Shown: in pieces, positions 7,769-16,656 of the stretch | How positions within the stretch are numbered: the first letter of the stretch is position 1 | How the letters are laid out: each line of letters begins with the position of its first letter | DNA from: Modestobacter sp. VKM Ac-2977 | GTDB taxonomy: Bacteria > Actinomycetota > Actinomycetes > Mycobacteriales > Geodermatophilaceae | DNA: 64,000 nucleotides | Direction: 5' to 3' | Assembly (NCBI RefSeq): GCF_026968045.1 | Contig: NZ_JAPVBQ010000002.1 | Span: 1,033,580-1,097,579, forward strand | Notes under the pieces: model-generated | Seen by the model: the letters and a program-made list of their open reading frames with translations, nothing else | Databases searched by the model: none | What the model was told of the DNA's origin: nothing | Translations under genes and position numbers: made by a program

Positions 7769-8715
7769 CGGTCGATCGTACGGTCGGCGACCAGGGCGAG
7801 GACGACGTCGAGCAGGTCCGGCCGGGCCGCGTCGAACCAGACCGTGCCGGCGTCGCGGCGGAACCAGGACCGCTGCCGGCGGACGAACCGGCGGGTGGTG
7901 GTGACCGTCCGCTCGCGCGCCTGCTGCGCGGTGAGCACCCCGTCGAACTGCTGGAGCACCTGCGCGTACCCGAGGGCACGGGACGCCGTCGGCCCCTCGC
8001 GCAACCCGTCGTCGGCGAGCGCAGCGACCTCCTCGACGAAGCCGGCGGTCCACATCGCGTCGACCCGGCGGGACACCCGGTCGTCGAGCTCGTCGGGCGC
8101 CCGGTCCAGCCCGACCGTGATCGCCGGGTAGTGCGGTCGCGGGGCGGGCAGCGTCGCGGTGAACGGCTGCCCGGTCAGCTCGATGACCTCCAGCGCCCGG
8201 ACCACCCGCCGGCCGTTGCTGGGCAGGATCGCGGTCGCGGCGGCCGGGTCCAGCGCCGCCAGCCGGGCGTGCAGCACCGCCGCGCCCTGGTCCTCCAGCT
8301 CGCCGGTCAGCCGGGCCCGCACCACCGGGTCGGTGCCGGGGAAGTCCAGCTCGTCCAGCACCGCGCGCACGTACAGCCCGGAGCCCCCGACCAGCAGCGG
8401 GACGACGCCCGCGGCGCGGAGCCGGTCGACCTCGGCGCGGGCGCGCTGCCGGTACTCGGCCACCGAGGCCGGCTCCCGCACGTGCCACAGGTCCAGCAGG
8501 TGGTGCGGCACGCCGTCGCGTTCGGCCTCGGTCGGCTTGGCGGTGCCGATGTCCATGCCCCGGTAGAGCTGCATGGAGTCGGCGTTGACCACCTCGCCCC
8601 CGGCGCCGGACCGGGCCAGCCGGTGCGCCAGCGCGACGGCCAGCGCGGTCTTGCCGGTGGCGGTCGGGCCGACGACGGCGATGACGGCCGGCCCGCCGCC
8701 GTCCACGGCGCTCAC
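7765..8715 (-). CDS. miaA: tRNA dimethylallyltransferase
   Basis: MiaA transfers the dimethylallyl group to A37 of tRNAs that read UNN codons; MiaB, also in this window, then methylthiolates it. The protein is about 316 residues from the GTG at 8715. The P-loop GPTATGKT is at residues 16-23, followed by NADSMQLYRGMDIGTAKPT with the conserved Asp and substrate-binding residues. LVGGSGLYVRAVLDEL and the C-terminal RRFVRRQRSWFRRD tRNA-binding stretch complete the family pattern. The start overlaps the stop of the LigB-like gene (GTGA), and the end overlaps dapF in the same way. A frame extension to 8823 is open but has no family support. Confidence 0.97.
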   Translation of the reverse strand: MSAVDGGGPAVIAVVGPTATGKTALAVALAHRLARSGAGGEVVNADSMQLYRGMDIGTAKPTEAERDGVPHHLLDLWHVREPASVAEYRQRARAEVDRLRAAGVVPLLVGGSGLYVRAVLDELDFPGTDPVVRARLTGELEDQGAAVLHARLAALDPAAATAILPSNGRRVVRALEVIELTGQPFTATLPAPRPHYPAITVGLDRAPDELDDRVSRRVDAMWTAGFVEEVAALADDGLREGPTASRALGYAQVLQQFDGVLTAQQARERTVTTTRRFVRRQRSWFRRDAGTVWFDAARPDLLDVVLALVADRTIDR

Positions 8716-9404
8716 CGGGCCTGCCAGGTGGCAACGGGGTAGCCCACACCGAACGGGGCGTCGTCGTGGTGCAGCTCGGCGGTGACGACGCGCCCGCTCA
8801 GCGCGGCGCCGACCGCCCGCCACACCGGGGTCCCGGCGGCGAGCAGTCGCCGTGCCGCGGCGGGGTCCAGGGCGGCCAGGGCGGTGGTGTCCCCGGTCCG
8901 GAGCGCAGCGGCGACCGCGGCGTCGAACGGGCCAGCAGCGGCGTCGAACGCACCGGGTGCCTTCTCGGTGCGCCGGGCCGACCCGTCCCCCATCGCCAGC
9001 ACCCCCACGGGACCGGGCAGGTCGGCCAGTGCAGCGGCGAGGTCGGCGGGCCCCACCCCGAGCCGGCCGCCGGTGTGCCCTGCGCGGTCCAGCAGCCAGG
9101 CGGCCACCAGGTGCGGCAGCGGGACGCGGTGCCCGCCGGGCCGCACCCGGCCGGCGAACGGGACCTCCAGGTCGATGCCGAACCCGCGCAGGTCACCGGC
9201 GTCACCGGGACCGAACCGGAGGCCGTCGGCGCCCTCCCCCACGACCACCACCACCTCCGGCTGGTGCTCCAGGACGGTCTGCACGGCAGTGGAGACGGCG
9301 GCGCGCAGCACCGACAGTGCGTAGCTCGGGGCACCGGCGACCGCGGGGAGCAACAGGGGTGACTGCGGGCAGAAGGCCACGGTCACCGGAGGAGGAGGTC
9401 TCAC
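8712..9404 (-). CDS. LigB/class III extradiol dioxygenase-like conserved protein
   Basis: A 230-residue conserved actinobacterial protein found between miaB and miaA, as in Mycobacterium (Rv2728c). It starts VTVAFCPQSPLLLPAVAG and has a Rossmann-like alternation of strands and Ala-rich helices (EVVVVVGEGADGLRF, VGVLAMGDGSARRTEKAPG). This resembles the LigB fold, but the catalytic metal ligands are not obvious, so enzymatic function is unproven. The GTG at 9404 lies 7 nt after a GACACT -10 hexamer. It heads the operon with miaA and dapF. Confidence 0.8.
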   Translation of the reverse strand: MRPPPPVTVAFCPQSPLLLPAVAGAPSYALSVLRAAVSTAVQTVLEHQPEVVVVVGEGADGLRFGPGDAGDLRGFGIDLEVPFAGRVRPGGHRVPLPHLVAAWLLDRAGHTGGRLGVGPADLAAALADLPGPVGVLAMGDGSARRTEKAPGAFDAAAGPFDAAVAAALRTGDTTALAALDPAAARRLLAAGTPVWRAVGAALSGRVVTAELHHDDAPFGVGYPVATWQAR

Positions 9405-9411
9405 GCCAGGG

Positions 9412-9417
9412 AGTGTC
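9412..9417 (-). promoter_or_regulatory. -10 hexamer GACACT for the LigB-like/miaA/dapF operon
   Basis: GACACT is followed by a 7-nt spacer and the GTG at 9404, with no ribosome-binding site between. A leaderless transcript is the simplest reading. Confidence 0.5.
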
Positions 9418-9444
9418 GCGGATGCATCGTGGGAGACTGCTCAC

Positions 9445-11139
9445 GTGTCGAGCACGGAGAACACCGGAGACCGGACCCAGCAGGCCACCGCCGCCCCCGA
9501 GGAGCGCCCTGAGGGTGCGGTCGTCGAGGTGACGTCGGCCGACGAGGGGCCACTGGCCGCGACCCCGGGCGCCGCCGTCCCGGCGGACGCGCAGCCCGAC
9601 GGCAGCGGCCCCGTCGTCGACGAACCCGGGACCGCAGAGCCCCCGGCTGCGCAGCCCGATGACACCGCCTCCGCGGCCGTCACCCCCGAGGCGGGCACCC
9701 CGGCAGCAGCCTCCCCGGCCGATGCCGCGGTCGCCGACCCGACCAGCGACGCCCCCACCACCGACCTCTCCACCGACCTCCCGGCCACCGACGCGCCGAC
9801 CGGCGACGCACCGACCGGCGACGACCCTGCGTCCGCCCCACGGCCGACCCCCTCCCCCTCCCCCGCGCCGTCCAGCACCGCCAGCAGCCCGGCGCCGGCC
9901 GACGTCCCGACCGTCATCCCGGCCATGCCCGCCTCCGACCCGTCCGCCTGGGGCCGGGTCGACGAGGAGGGCACGGTCTACGTGCGCACCGCCACCGGCG
10001 AGCGCACCGTCGGCTCCTGGCAGGCCGGCGCCCCGGCCGAGGGCCTGGCCCACTACGGCCGCCGCTTCGACGACCTGGCCACCGAGGTCACCCTGCTCGA
10101 GGCGCGGCTGGCCGCGCACACGGGCAACCCGGGGGAGATCCGCACCAAGGCCCAGGAGCTCGCCGACTCGATCCCGCTCGCCCAGGCGGTCGGCGACCTG
10201 GACAGCCTGTCCGCCCGCGCCCGGGCGATGGTCAGCATGGCCGACACCGCCGTGGCGGCGAACCGGGCCGAGAAGGCCGCACAGCGCGCGGTGCAGGTCC
10301 AGCGCAAGGAGGCGCTCGCCGCCGAGGCGGAGCAGATCGCCGCGGACTCCACCCAGTGGAAGGCCGCCGGCGACCGGCTCAAGGCGATCGTCGAGGAGTG
10401 GAAGAAGATCAAGGGCATCGACCGCAAGACCGACGAGGCGCTGTGGCAGCGCTTCGCGGCCGCGCGGGACGCCTTCGGTCGCCGCCGTGGCGCCCACTTC
10501 GCGGAGCTGGACAAGCAGCGTGGTGAGTCGCGGGCGGCCAAGAGCGAGCTGATCGCCGAGGCCGAGCGGCTGTCCAGCTCCACCGAGTGGGGCCCCACCA
10601 GCGCGGCGATGCGCGGGCTGATGGACCGCTGGAAGGCCGTGCCGCGGGTCGGCCGGGACACCGACGACGACCTGTGGAAGAAGTTCCGCGCCGCCCAGGA
10701 CGTGTTCTTCGCCGCCCGTACCGCCAACGACCAGGCACGCAGCAGCGACGAGGTGGCGAACCAGAAGGCCAAGGAGGAGCTGCTCGCCGAGGCGGAGAAG
10801 CTCGACCCGGCCAACAAGGGCAACCAGAACGCACTGCGCAAGATCCAGGAGCGCTACGACGCCATCGGGCACGTGCCCCGCGGCGCCATGCGCGACCTCG
10901 AGGACCGGATGCGCACCGTCGAGGAGAAGTTCCGCGGCGCGAGTGAGTCCACCCGTCCCCGGGTCCAGCCGGAGAACCCGCTGTTGACCTCGATGCGGGC
11001 GGCGGTGACCAAGGCCGAGGACCAGCTGGCGAAGGCCCAGGCCGCCGGCAACGCGAAGCGCATCGGCGAGGCCGAGGCCGCCCTGGCCACCCGCCGGGAG
11101 TGGCTGGCCGAGGCGGAGAAGGCCTCCTCCCGCCGTTGA
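9445..11139 (+). CDS. DUF349 coiled-coil protein
   Basis: A 564-residue protein. The first 165 residues are Pro/Thr/Asp-rich and disordered. The rest is almost wholly helical with several DUF349 repeats: each begins with a WK or WGP element and has a LW-[QK]-F-[RA]-A-A core (EALWQRFAAARDAFGRRRG, DDLWKKFRAAQDVFFAAR). This corresponds to mycobacterial Rv2731, which lies at the same place. Function is not established. The GTG at 9445 has GGGAG about 10 nt upstream. A very strong stem-loop ends the gene. Confidence 0.85.
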   Translation: MSSTENTGDRTQQATAAPEERPEGAVVEVTSADEGPLAATPGAAVPADAQPDGSGPVVDEPGTAEPPAAQPDDTASAAVTPEAGTPAAASPADAAVADPTSDAPTTDLSTDLPATDAPTGDAPTGDDPASAPRPTPSPSPAPSSTASSPAPADVPTVIPAMPASDPSAWGRVDEEGTVYVRTATGERTVGSWQAGAPAEGLAHYGRRFDDLATEVTLLEARLAAHTGNPGEIRTKAQELADSIPLAQAVGDLDSLSARARAMVSMADTAVAANRAEKAAQRAVQVQRKEALAAEAEQIAADSTQWKAAGDRLKAIVEEWKKIKGIDRKTDEALWQRFAAARDAFGRRRGAHFAELDKQRGESRAAKSELIAEAERLSSSTEWGPTSAAMRGLMDRWKAVPRVGRDTDDDLWKKFRAAQDVFFAARTANDQARSSDEVANQKAKEELLAEAEKLDPANKGNQNALRKIQERYDAIGHVPRGAMRDLEDRMRTVEEKFRGASESTRPRVQPENPLLTSMRAAVTKAEDQLAKAQAAGNAKRIGEAEAALATRREWLAEAEKASSRR

Positions 11140-11163
11140 GCGAGGGCCCCGCCCGGGGCCAGG

Positions 11164-11210
11164 TACGAGACAGGGCCCGTCCGATCGTTCCGGACGGGCC
11201 CTGTCTCGTA
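11164..11210. terminator. Perfect 20-bp stem-loop after the DUF349 gene
   Basis: Arms 11164-11183 and 11191-11210 are exact reverse complements with a 7-nt loop (ATCGTTC). The hairpin starts 25 bp after the stop codon. No T-run follows, which is usual for actinobacterial terminators. Confidence 0.85.
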
Positions 11211-11396
11211 TCGCGTTGCGTGCATTCGTGTAGCGCCCGATCGGTCGGGTAGGTGTGTCCTCGACCGGGTCCTGCCCGTGACGGCGGCACCGCCAGCCCT
11301 GCTCGCGAGCCGCCGTCCCTCCCCCGGGGCCGCCATCCGCGCCCCCGCCGGCCCGGTCTGGGATCCACACCACCTGTCGAGACAGAGGAGCCCGCC

Positions 11397-12542
11397 ATGA
11401 AGGCAGTTGTCTACCGAGGCCCGAAGAACGTCGCCGTCGAGGAGGTGCCGGACGCCACGATCCAGGCGCCCACCGACGTGGTCATCCGAGTCACCACCAC
11501 GAACATCTGCGGCTCCGACCTGCACATGTACGAGGGCCGGACCCCCGTCGAGGAGGGCAAGGTCCTCGGCCACGAGAACATGGGCGTCGTCCAGGAGGTC
11601 GGCTCCGGCGTCGACCGGATCAAGGTCGGGGACCGCGTCTCGGTCCCCTTCAACATCGCCTGCGGCACCTGCCGCAACTGCACCGAGGGCTGGACGTCGT
11701 TCTGCCTGCGCGCGAATCCCACCGAGGGGATGGACGGCGCGGCCTACGGCTACGCCAACATGGGCCCCTACGACGGCGGGCAGGCGGAGTACCTGCGGGT
11801 CCCGTGGGCGGACTTCAACCTGCTGCACCTGCCCGAGGGCACCGAGCACGAGAACGACTTCACCATGCTGTCGGACATCTTCCCCACCGGCTGGCACGGC
11901 GTGGAGCTGTCCGGTTTCCAGGTCGGTGACCGGGTGGCGGTCTTCGGTGGCGGCCCGGTCGGGCTGATGGCCGCGCACAGCGCCATGATCCGCGGCGCCT
12001 CGGAGGTCTTCCTCGTCGACAAGGAGACCGACCGGCTGGCGCTGGCGGAGAAGTACGGCGCCACCCCGATCGACTTCAGCGCCGGTGACCCGGTGGCACA
12101 GATCCTGGACGCCACGGGTGGGCGCGGTGTCGACCGTGGCGTCGAGGCGGTCGGCTACCAGGCGCACGACTCCAGCGGCGAGGAGCACCCGGAGCTGGTG
12201 CTGGACAACCTCACCCAGGTCGTCCGCTCCACCGGCGGCATCGGCGTCGTCGGCGTCTACATGCCCGCGGACCCGGGCGCGAGCAGCGAGCTGAGCCAGG
12301 AGGGGCGCATCCCCTGGCAGTTCGGCACCTTCTTCACCAAGGGCCAGTCGATGGGCACCGGGCAGGCGCCGGTGAAGCGGTACAACCGGCAGCTGCGCGA
12401 CCTGATCGTCGACGGCAAGGCCAACCCCGGCCTGATCACCAGCCACGAACTCGGCCTGGACCAGGCCGTCGAGGGCTACCAGCACTTCGACGACCGTGAC
12501 GAGGGCTGGACCAAGGTGCTGCTGCACCCCGCCTCCGCCTGA
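11397..12542 (+). CDS. Zinc-dependent alcohol dehydrogenase, formaldehyde dehydrogenase-like
   Basis: A 381-residue medium-chain dehydrogenase that oxidises an alcohol or aldehyde hydrate with NAD. The catalytic zinc ligands are Cys in TTNICGSDLHMYEG, His-Glu in LGHENMG, and a later Asp/Cys. The structural zinc loop is CGTCRNCTEGWTSFC. The Rossmann motif GGGPVGLMAA is near residue 184. The inserted segments (AAYGYANMGPYDGGQAEYL, and HDSSGEEHPELVLDNLTQVV) are typical of the glutathione-independent formaldehyde dehydrogenase group. The ATG at 11397 has GAGGAG about 7 nt upstream. It stands alone between two strong terminators. Confidence 0.9.
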   Translation: MKAVVYRGPKNVAVEEVPDATIQAPTDVVIRVTTTNICGSDLHMYEGRTPVEEGKVLGHENMGVVQEVGSGVDRIKVGDRVSVPFNIACGTCRNCTEGWTSFCLRANPTEGMDGAAYGYANMGPYDGGQAEYLRVPWADFNLLHLPEGTEHENDFTMLSDIFPTGWHGVELSGFQVGDRVAVFGGGPVGLMAAHSAMIRGASEVFLVDKETDRLALAEKYGATPIDFSAGDPVAQILDATGGRGVDRGVEAVGYQAHDSSGEEHPELVLDNLTQVVRSTGGIGVVGVYMPADPGASSELSQEGRIPWQFGTFFTKGQSMGTGQAPVKRYNRQLRDLIVDGKANPGLITSHELGLDQAVEGYQHFDDRDEGWTKVLLHPASA

Positions 12543-12549
12543 GGCAGGA

Positions 12550-12614
12550 CCCCGTCCTCGTCCGGACGGGGCTGAGCGAGGGCCCGTCACCCCGGTGGGT
12601 GGCGGGCCCTCGCT
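12550..12614. terminator. Two tandem stem-loops between convergent adh and miaB
   Basis: First hairpin: 12550-12557 with 12564-12571 (8 bp, 6-nt loop). Second: 12575-12586 with 12603-12614 (12 bp perfect), extended inward by CACCC/GGGTG to a 4-nt loop. The second ends 5 nt from the miaB stop and can serve both directions. Confidence 0.8.
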
Positions 12615-12618
12615 GTCG

Positions 12619-14088
12619 TCAGGCCGGGGCGCAGGCGGGCGCGGGGTCCGGTACGACGGGGGGCTTGCCGATCTGCGGCATGCCGAGCAGCACACCGGGG
12701 GTGGTCGGGCGGGTGCCGGCCTCGCTGGCGTCGCCGGCCCGGGTGCGCCGATGGGAGACCAGCGCGCCGTCGGCGACCAGGAAGTGCGGCTTCGCAGCCG
12801 TCACGACCGTCTCCACGACGTCCCCGGCCCGGACGCCGTCGGCGGCGGTGAAGTGCACCAGCCGGCCATCCCGGGCCCGGCCGGAGAGCCGGCCGCGGGC
12901 AGCGTCCTTGCTCCCCTCCCCTGCGGCGACGAGCAGCTCGACCGGCCGGCCGACGAGCGCCCGGTTCTCCGCCCAGCTGATCTCCTCCTGCAGGGCGGTC
13001 AGCCGCAGGTAGCGCTCCTGGACGACCTCCTTGGGCAGCTGCCCGTCCATCTCCGCGGCCGGGGTGCCCGGCCGCTTCGAGTACTGGAAGGTGAAGGCGC
13101 TGGAGAAGCGGGCCTGCCGGACGACGTCGAGGGTCTGGGAGAAGTCCGCCTCGGTCTCGCCCGGGAAGCCGACGATGATGTCGGTGGTGATCGCGGCGTC
13201 GGGCATGGCAGCCCGCACCCGGTCGATGATCCCGAGGTAGCGGTCCTGCCGGTAGCCGCGGCGCATCCGGCGCAGCACGTCGTCCGAACCGCTCTGCAGC
13301 GGCATGTGCAGCTGGTGGCAGACCACCGGCGTCTCGGCCATCGCGGCGATGACGTCGTCGGTGAACTCCCGCGGGTGCGGGCTGGTGAAGCGGACCCGCT
13401 CCAGTCCCTCGATCCGCCCCGTCGCGCGCAGCAGGTCGGCGAAGGCGCCGCGCTCGCGGAACTCGACGCCGTAGGCGTTCACGTTCTGCCCGAGCAGGGT
13501 CACCTCGAGCACGCCCTGGTCGACCAGCGCCTGCACCTCGGCCAGGATCTCGCCCGGACGGCGGTCCTTCTCCTTGCCGCGCAGCGCCGGGACGATGCAG
13601 AACGTGCAGGTGTTGTTGCACCCGACGCTGATCGACACCCAGCCGGAGTGGGCCGAGTCCCGCTTGGCCGGCAGCGTGGAGGGGAAGACCTCCAGCGACT
13701 CGACGATCTCCACCTGCGCCTCGGCGTTGTGCCGAGCCCGCTCCAGCAGCACCGGCAGCGAGCCGACGTTGTGGGTGCCGAAGACGACGTCGACCCAGGG
13801 CGCGCGCTTGACGATCTCGCCGCGGTCCTTCTGCGCCAGGCAGCCGCCGACGGCGATCTGCATGCCGGGGTGGGCGTCCTTGACCGGGCGCAGGTGCCCG
13901 AGGTTGCCGTAGAGCCGGTTGTCGGCGTTCTCCCGGACGGCGCAGGTGTTGAGCACGACGACGTCGGCGTCGGTGCCGTCGGGGGCTGCGATGTACCCGG
14001 CCGACTCGAGCAGGCCGGAGAGCCGCTCGGAGTCGTGCACGTTCATCTGACAGCCGTAGGTGCGCACGAGGTAGGTCTTGCCGTTCAC
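12619..14088 (-). CDS. miaB: tRNA-2-methylthio-N6-dimethylallyladenosine synthase
   Basis: MiaB is a radical-SAM enzyme that adds the methylthio group to i6A37 made by MiaA. The N-terminal MTTase domain holds the first cluster cysteines ([28 protein letters not shown]). The radical-SAM cluster is C-x3-C-x2-C in [14 protein letters not shown] near residue 156. A C-terminal TRAM domain ends about residue 450 and is followed by a short tail. Of two consecutive GTG codons, the second (14088) is 7 nt after a TACGAT -10 hexamer and is preferred for a leaderless start; the first (14091) is possible. Confidence 0.97.
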   Translation of the reverse strand: MNGKTYLVRTYGCQMNVHDSERLSGLLESAGYIAAPDGTDADVVVLNTCAVRENADNRLYGNLGHLRPVKDAHPGMQIAVGGCLAQKDRGEIVKRAPWVDVVFGTHNVGSLPVLLERARHNAEAQVEIVESLEVFPSTLPAKRDSAHSGWVSISVGCNNTCTFCIVPALRGKEKDRRPGEILAEVQALVDQGVLEVTLLGQNVNAYGVEFRERGAFADLLRATGRIEGLERVRFTSPHPREFTDDVIAAMAETPVVCHQLHMPLQSGSDDVLRRMRRGYRQDRYLGIIDRVRAAMPDAAITTDIIVGFPGETEADFSQTLDVVRQARFSSAFTFQYSKRPGTPAAEMDGQLPKEVVQERYLRLTALQEEISWAENRALVGRPVELLVAAGEGSKDAARGRLSGRARDGRLVHFTAADGVRAGDVVETVVTAAKPHFLVADGALVSHRRTRAGDASEAGTRPTTPGVLLGMPQIGKPPVVPDPAPACAPA

Positions 14089-14095
14089 CACCGGG

Positions 14096-14101
14096 ATCGT
14101 A
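14096..14101 (-). promoter_or_regulatory. -10 hexamer TACGAT for miaB (leaderless)
   Basis: TACGAT on the minus strand has a 7-nt spacer to the GTG at 14088. It is one of the clearest TANNNT hexamers in the window. Confidence 0.6.
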
Positions 14102-14243
14102 CGGGGGCGCGAGCCGCACCCGGTGCACGGCGACGACTCCGGTTGGTGACCGGCAGGACCCTGACCGGGTGAACTCCGGGCTCCTCCGGAGCTTCGTTAC
14201 AGCTTCGTGATGCCTTCGCGACGTTCCCGGGGTGCGAGCCACC

Positions 14244-14249
14244 TAGGGT
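14244..14249 (+). promoter_or_regulatory. -10 hexamer TAGGGT for gluABCD (leaderless)
   Basis: TAGGGT is followed 8 nt later by the gluA GTG at 14258. No ribosome-binding site is present, so the operon mRNA probably begins at or next to the start codon. Confidence 0.6.
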
Positions 14250-14257
14250 CACCCGCT

Positions 14258-15013
14258 GTGACCGAACGCCCGACCGGAGACCCTCTCGTCCGCATGTCCG
14301 GTGTCGACAAGTGGTTCGGCGAACTGCACGTCCTGCAGGACATCGACCTGACGATCGACCGCGGCGAGGTGGTCGTCGTCATCGGACCCTCCGGCTCGGG
14401 CAAGTCGACGCTGTGCCGCACGATCAACCGACTCGAGTCGATCGAGAACGGTGAGATCACCATCGACGGCCAGCAGCTGCCTGCCGAGGGCAAGGAACTG
14501 GCTCGGCTGCGCGCCGACGTCGGCATGGTGTTCCAGAGCTTCAACCTCTTCGCCCACAAGACGGTGCTGGAGAACGTGACGCTCGGCCCGATCAAGGTGC
14601 GCAAGCAGTCGAAGGCCGACGCCGAGAAGCGGGCCCGTGAGCTGCTCGACCGGGTCGGCGTCGGGGCCCAGGCCGACAAGGTGCCCGCCCAGCTCTCCGG
14701 TGGCCAGCAGCAGCGCGTGGCGATCGCCCGGGCGCTGGCGATGGACCCGAAGGTGATGCTCTTCGACGAGCCGACGTCGGCCCTGGACCCGGAGATGATC
14801 AACGAGGTCCTCGAGGTGATGGTCGGACTCGCCCAGGACGGGATGACGATGATCGTGGTCACCCACGAGATGGGCTTCGCCCGCCGGGCGGCCAACCGCG
14901 TCGTGTTCATGGACGGCGGCCGCATCGTCGAGTCCGCGACCCCGGAGGAGTTCTTCACCAACCCGAGCTCCGACCGGGCCAAGGACTTCCTCTCCAAGAT
15001 CCTGAACCACTGA
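14258..15013 (+). CDS. gluA: Glutamate-type amino-acid ABC transporter, ATPase
   Basis: This is the ATP-hydrolysing subunit that drives uptake of a polar amino acid, probably glutamate, with GluBCD. The 251-residue protein has Walker [10 protein letters not shown] near residue 43, the Q-loop in [17 protein letters not shown], signature LSGGQQQR, Walker [15 protein letters not shown] and the H-loop VTHEM. The start is taken at GTG 14258 because it follows the -10 hexamer directly; a 17-residue upstream extension of the frame has no support. It is the first gene of a four-gene operon conserved next to recA/miaB in actinobacteria. Confidence 0.95.
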   Translation: MTERPTGDPLVRMSGVDKWFGELHVLQDIDLTIDRGEVVVVIGPSGSGKSTLCRTINRLESIENGEITIDGQQLPAEGKELARLRADVGMVFQSFNLFAHKTVLENVTLGPIKVRKQSKADAEKRARELLDRVGVGAQADKVPAQLSGGQQQRVAIARALAMDPKVMLFDEPTSALDPEMINEVLEVMVGLAQDGMTMIVVTHEMGFARRAANRVVFMDGGRIVESATPEEFFTNPSSDRAKDFLSKILNH

Positions 15014-15042
15014 CCACCCGCACATCCACGAGAGGACCCTCC

Positions 15043-15930
15043 ATGCGCATCACCCGCTACGCGGCCGCCGTCGCGGCCGCAGGCATCGTCCTGACCGGCT
15101 GCTCCAGCGAGGCCGGCGACGCCGTCGAGGAGGCTGCCGAGGCCCCCGAGCTCGCGGAGGAGGTCGACTTCGAGGCCGGGACGACGATGGCCGAGCTCGC
15201 CGAGGCCGGCTCGATGACCGTCGGCACGAAGTTCGACCAGCCCGGGTTCGGGCTGCGCAACCCCTCGGGCGTGCCGGAGGGCTTCGACGTCGAGATCGCC
15301 AAGATCGTCGCTGCCGAGCTCGGCATCGCTCCGGAGGACATCACCTGGACCGAGACGGTCTCGGCCAACCGCGAGTCGTTCATCATGAACGACGAGGTCG
15401 ACATGGTCGTCGCCACGTACACGATCAACGACGACCGCAAGGAGCAGATCGACTTCGCCGGCCCGTACTACGAGGCCGGCCAGGACATCATGGTCGCCGA
15501 GGGCAACCCGCTGGGCATCGAGGGCCCCGAGGACCTCGCCGGCAAGAACGTCTGCTCGGTCGAGGGCTCCACGCCCGCGGAGGAGATCCGCACCAACTAC
15601 CCCGAGGCGCAGCTGACGCTGTTCGACGTCTACTCCAAGTGCGCCGACGCTCTGGCCAACGGCCAGGTCGACGCCGTCACCACGGACAACGTCATCCTCA
15701 CCGGGATCGTCGCCGGCAGCCCGGACCAGTTCGACCTGGTGGGCAACCCCTTCACCCAGGAGCCCTACGGCATCGGCATCCCCAAGGGTGACGACGAGTT
15801 CCGGGCGTTCATCAACGACACCCTGGTAGAGGCGTACGAGTCCGGCGCCTGGGCCGAGGCCTGGAACGAGACCGCCGGGGCGATCAGCGGCACCGACGCC
15901 CCCGAGCCGCCGGACGTCGACCGCTACTGA
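15043..15930 (+). CDS. gluB: Glutamate-binding lipoprotein of the ABC transporter
   Basis: A 295-residue extracytoplasmic solute-binding protein of family 3. The signal peptide ends in the lipobox LTGC, with the lipidated Cys20. An acidic linker follows, then the two-lobe binding domain (TVGTKFDQPGFG, PEGFDVEIAKIVAAELG, ETVSANRESF, DDRKEQIDFAGPYYEAGQDI). It would capture the amino acid outside the membrane and deliver it to GluCD. AGAGGA lies 8 nt before the ATG. A stable hairpin directly downstream separates it from the permease genes. Confidence 0.95.
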   Translation: MRITRYAAAVAAAGIVLTGCSSEAGDAVEEAAEAPELAEEVDFEAGTTMAELAEAGSMTVGTKFDQPGFGLRNPSGVPEGFDVEIAKIVAAELGIAPEDITWTETVSANRESFIMNDEVDMVVATYTINDDRKEQIDFAGPYYEAGQDIMVAEGNPLGIEGPEDLAGKNVCSVEGSTPAEEIRTNYPEAQLTLFDVYSKCADALANGQVDAVTTDNVILTGIVAGSPDQFDLVGNPFTQEPYGIGIPKGDDEFRAFINDTLVEAYESGAWAEAWNETAGAISGTDAPEPPDVDRY

Positions 15931-15941
15931 CCCATCTCGTA

Positions 15942-15978
15942 GGAGCTGCCGGGCGGTTCGTCACCGCCCGGCAGCTCC
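15942..15978 (+). terminator. Perfect 15-bp intercistronic stem-loop between gluB and gluC
   Basis: Arms 15942-15956 and 15964-15978 are fully complementary with a 7-nt loop. The hairpin lies within the operon, 11 nt after the gluB stop and 30 nt before gluC. It is likely to attenuate or stabilise the mRNA, so that the binding protein is made in excess over the permeases. Confidence 0.7.
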
Positions 15979-16008
15979 ACGTCACCCGCGGCCTCGAGAG
16001 GAGGCGCA

Positions 16009-16656
16009 GTGCAGTTCCTGATCGACAGCTTCCCGCTGCTGTGGGACGCCTTCCTCACGACGCTGAGCCTGTCCCTGCTCGCCGGCGTGCTGGCCCTGGT
16101 CCTGGGCACCCTGCTGGCGGCCTTCCGGGTCAGCCCCATCCCCCCGCTGCGCGGGCTGTCCACGTTCTACGTGGAGACCTTCCGCAACACCCCGCTCACG
16201 GTGGTCTTCTTCTTCATCATCTTCGGGCTGCCGCAGATCGACTTCGCGGTCGGCTTCTTCACCGGATCGGTGCTGGCGGTCGGCTTCTACACCGCGGCCT
16301 TCGTCTGTGAGGCCGTCCGTTCAGGCATCAACGCCGTCTCCGCCGGCCAGGCCGAGGCCTCACGCGCCATCGGGCTCACCTTCGGCCAGTCGCTGCGCGA
16401 GGTGGTGCTGCCGCAGGCCTTCCGCTCGGTCGTGCCGCCGCTGGGCAACGTCTGGATCGCCATGGTCAAGAACACCTCGATCGCCGCGGGCTTCGCCGTC
16501 TCGGAGCTGACCGCGTCCATGCAGCGACTGTCCAACGCCAACGCCGGGGAGCTGTTGCTCGTCCTGGTGGCCGTCGTCGTCGGCTACATGCTCATCACGC
16601 TGCCCTCCGCCTACGCGATCAGCCGGGTCGAGCGACGGGTGGCGATCCTGCGATGA
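16009..16656 (+). CDS. gluC: Amino-acid ABC transporter permease
   Basis: A 215-residue HisM-type inner-membrane permease with about five membrane segments. It carries the EAA loop that contacts the ATPase (EASRAIGLTFGQSLREVVLPQA). The motif ETFRNTPLTVVFFFIIFGLP is characteristic of polar amino-acid permeases. The GTG at 16009 follows GAGAGGAGG by 5 nt. It overlaps gluD by 4 bp (ATGA), so the two permeases are translationally coupled and probably form a heterodimer. Confidence 0.94.
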   Translation: MQFLIDSFPLLWDAFLTTLSLSLLAGVLALVLGTLLAAFRVSPIPPLRGLSTFYVETFRNTPLTVVFFFIIFGLPQIDFAVGFFTGSVLAVGFYTAAFVCEAVRSGINAVSAGQAEASRAIGLTFGQSLREVVLPQAFRSVVPPLGNVWIAMVKNTSIAAGFAVSELTASMQRLSNANAGELLLVLVAVVVGYMLITLPSAYAISRVERRVAILR

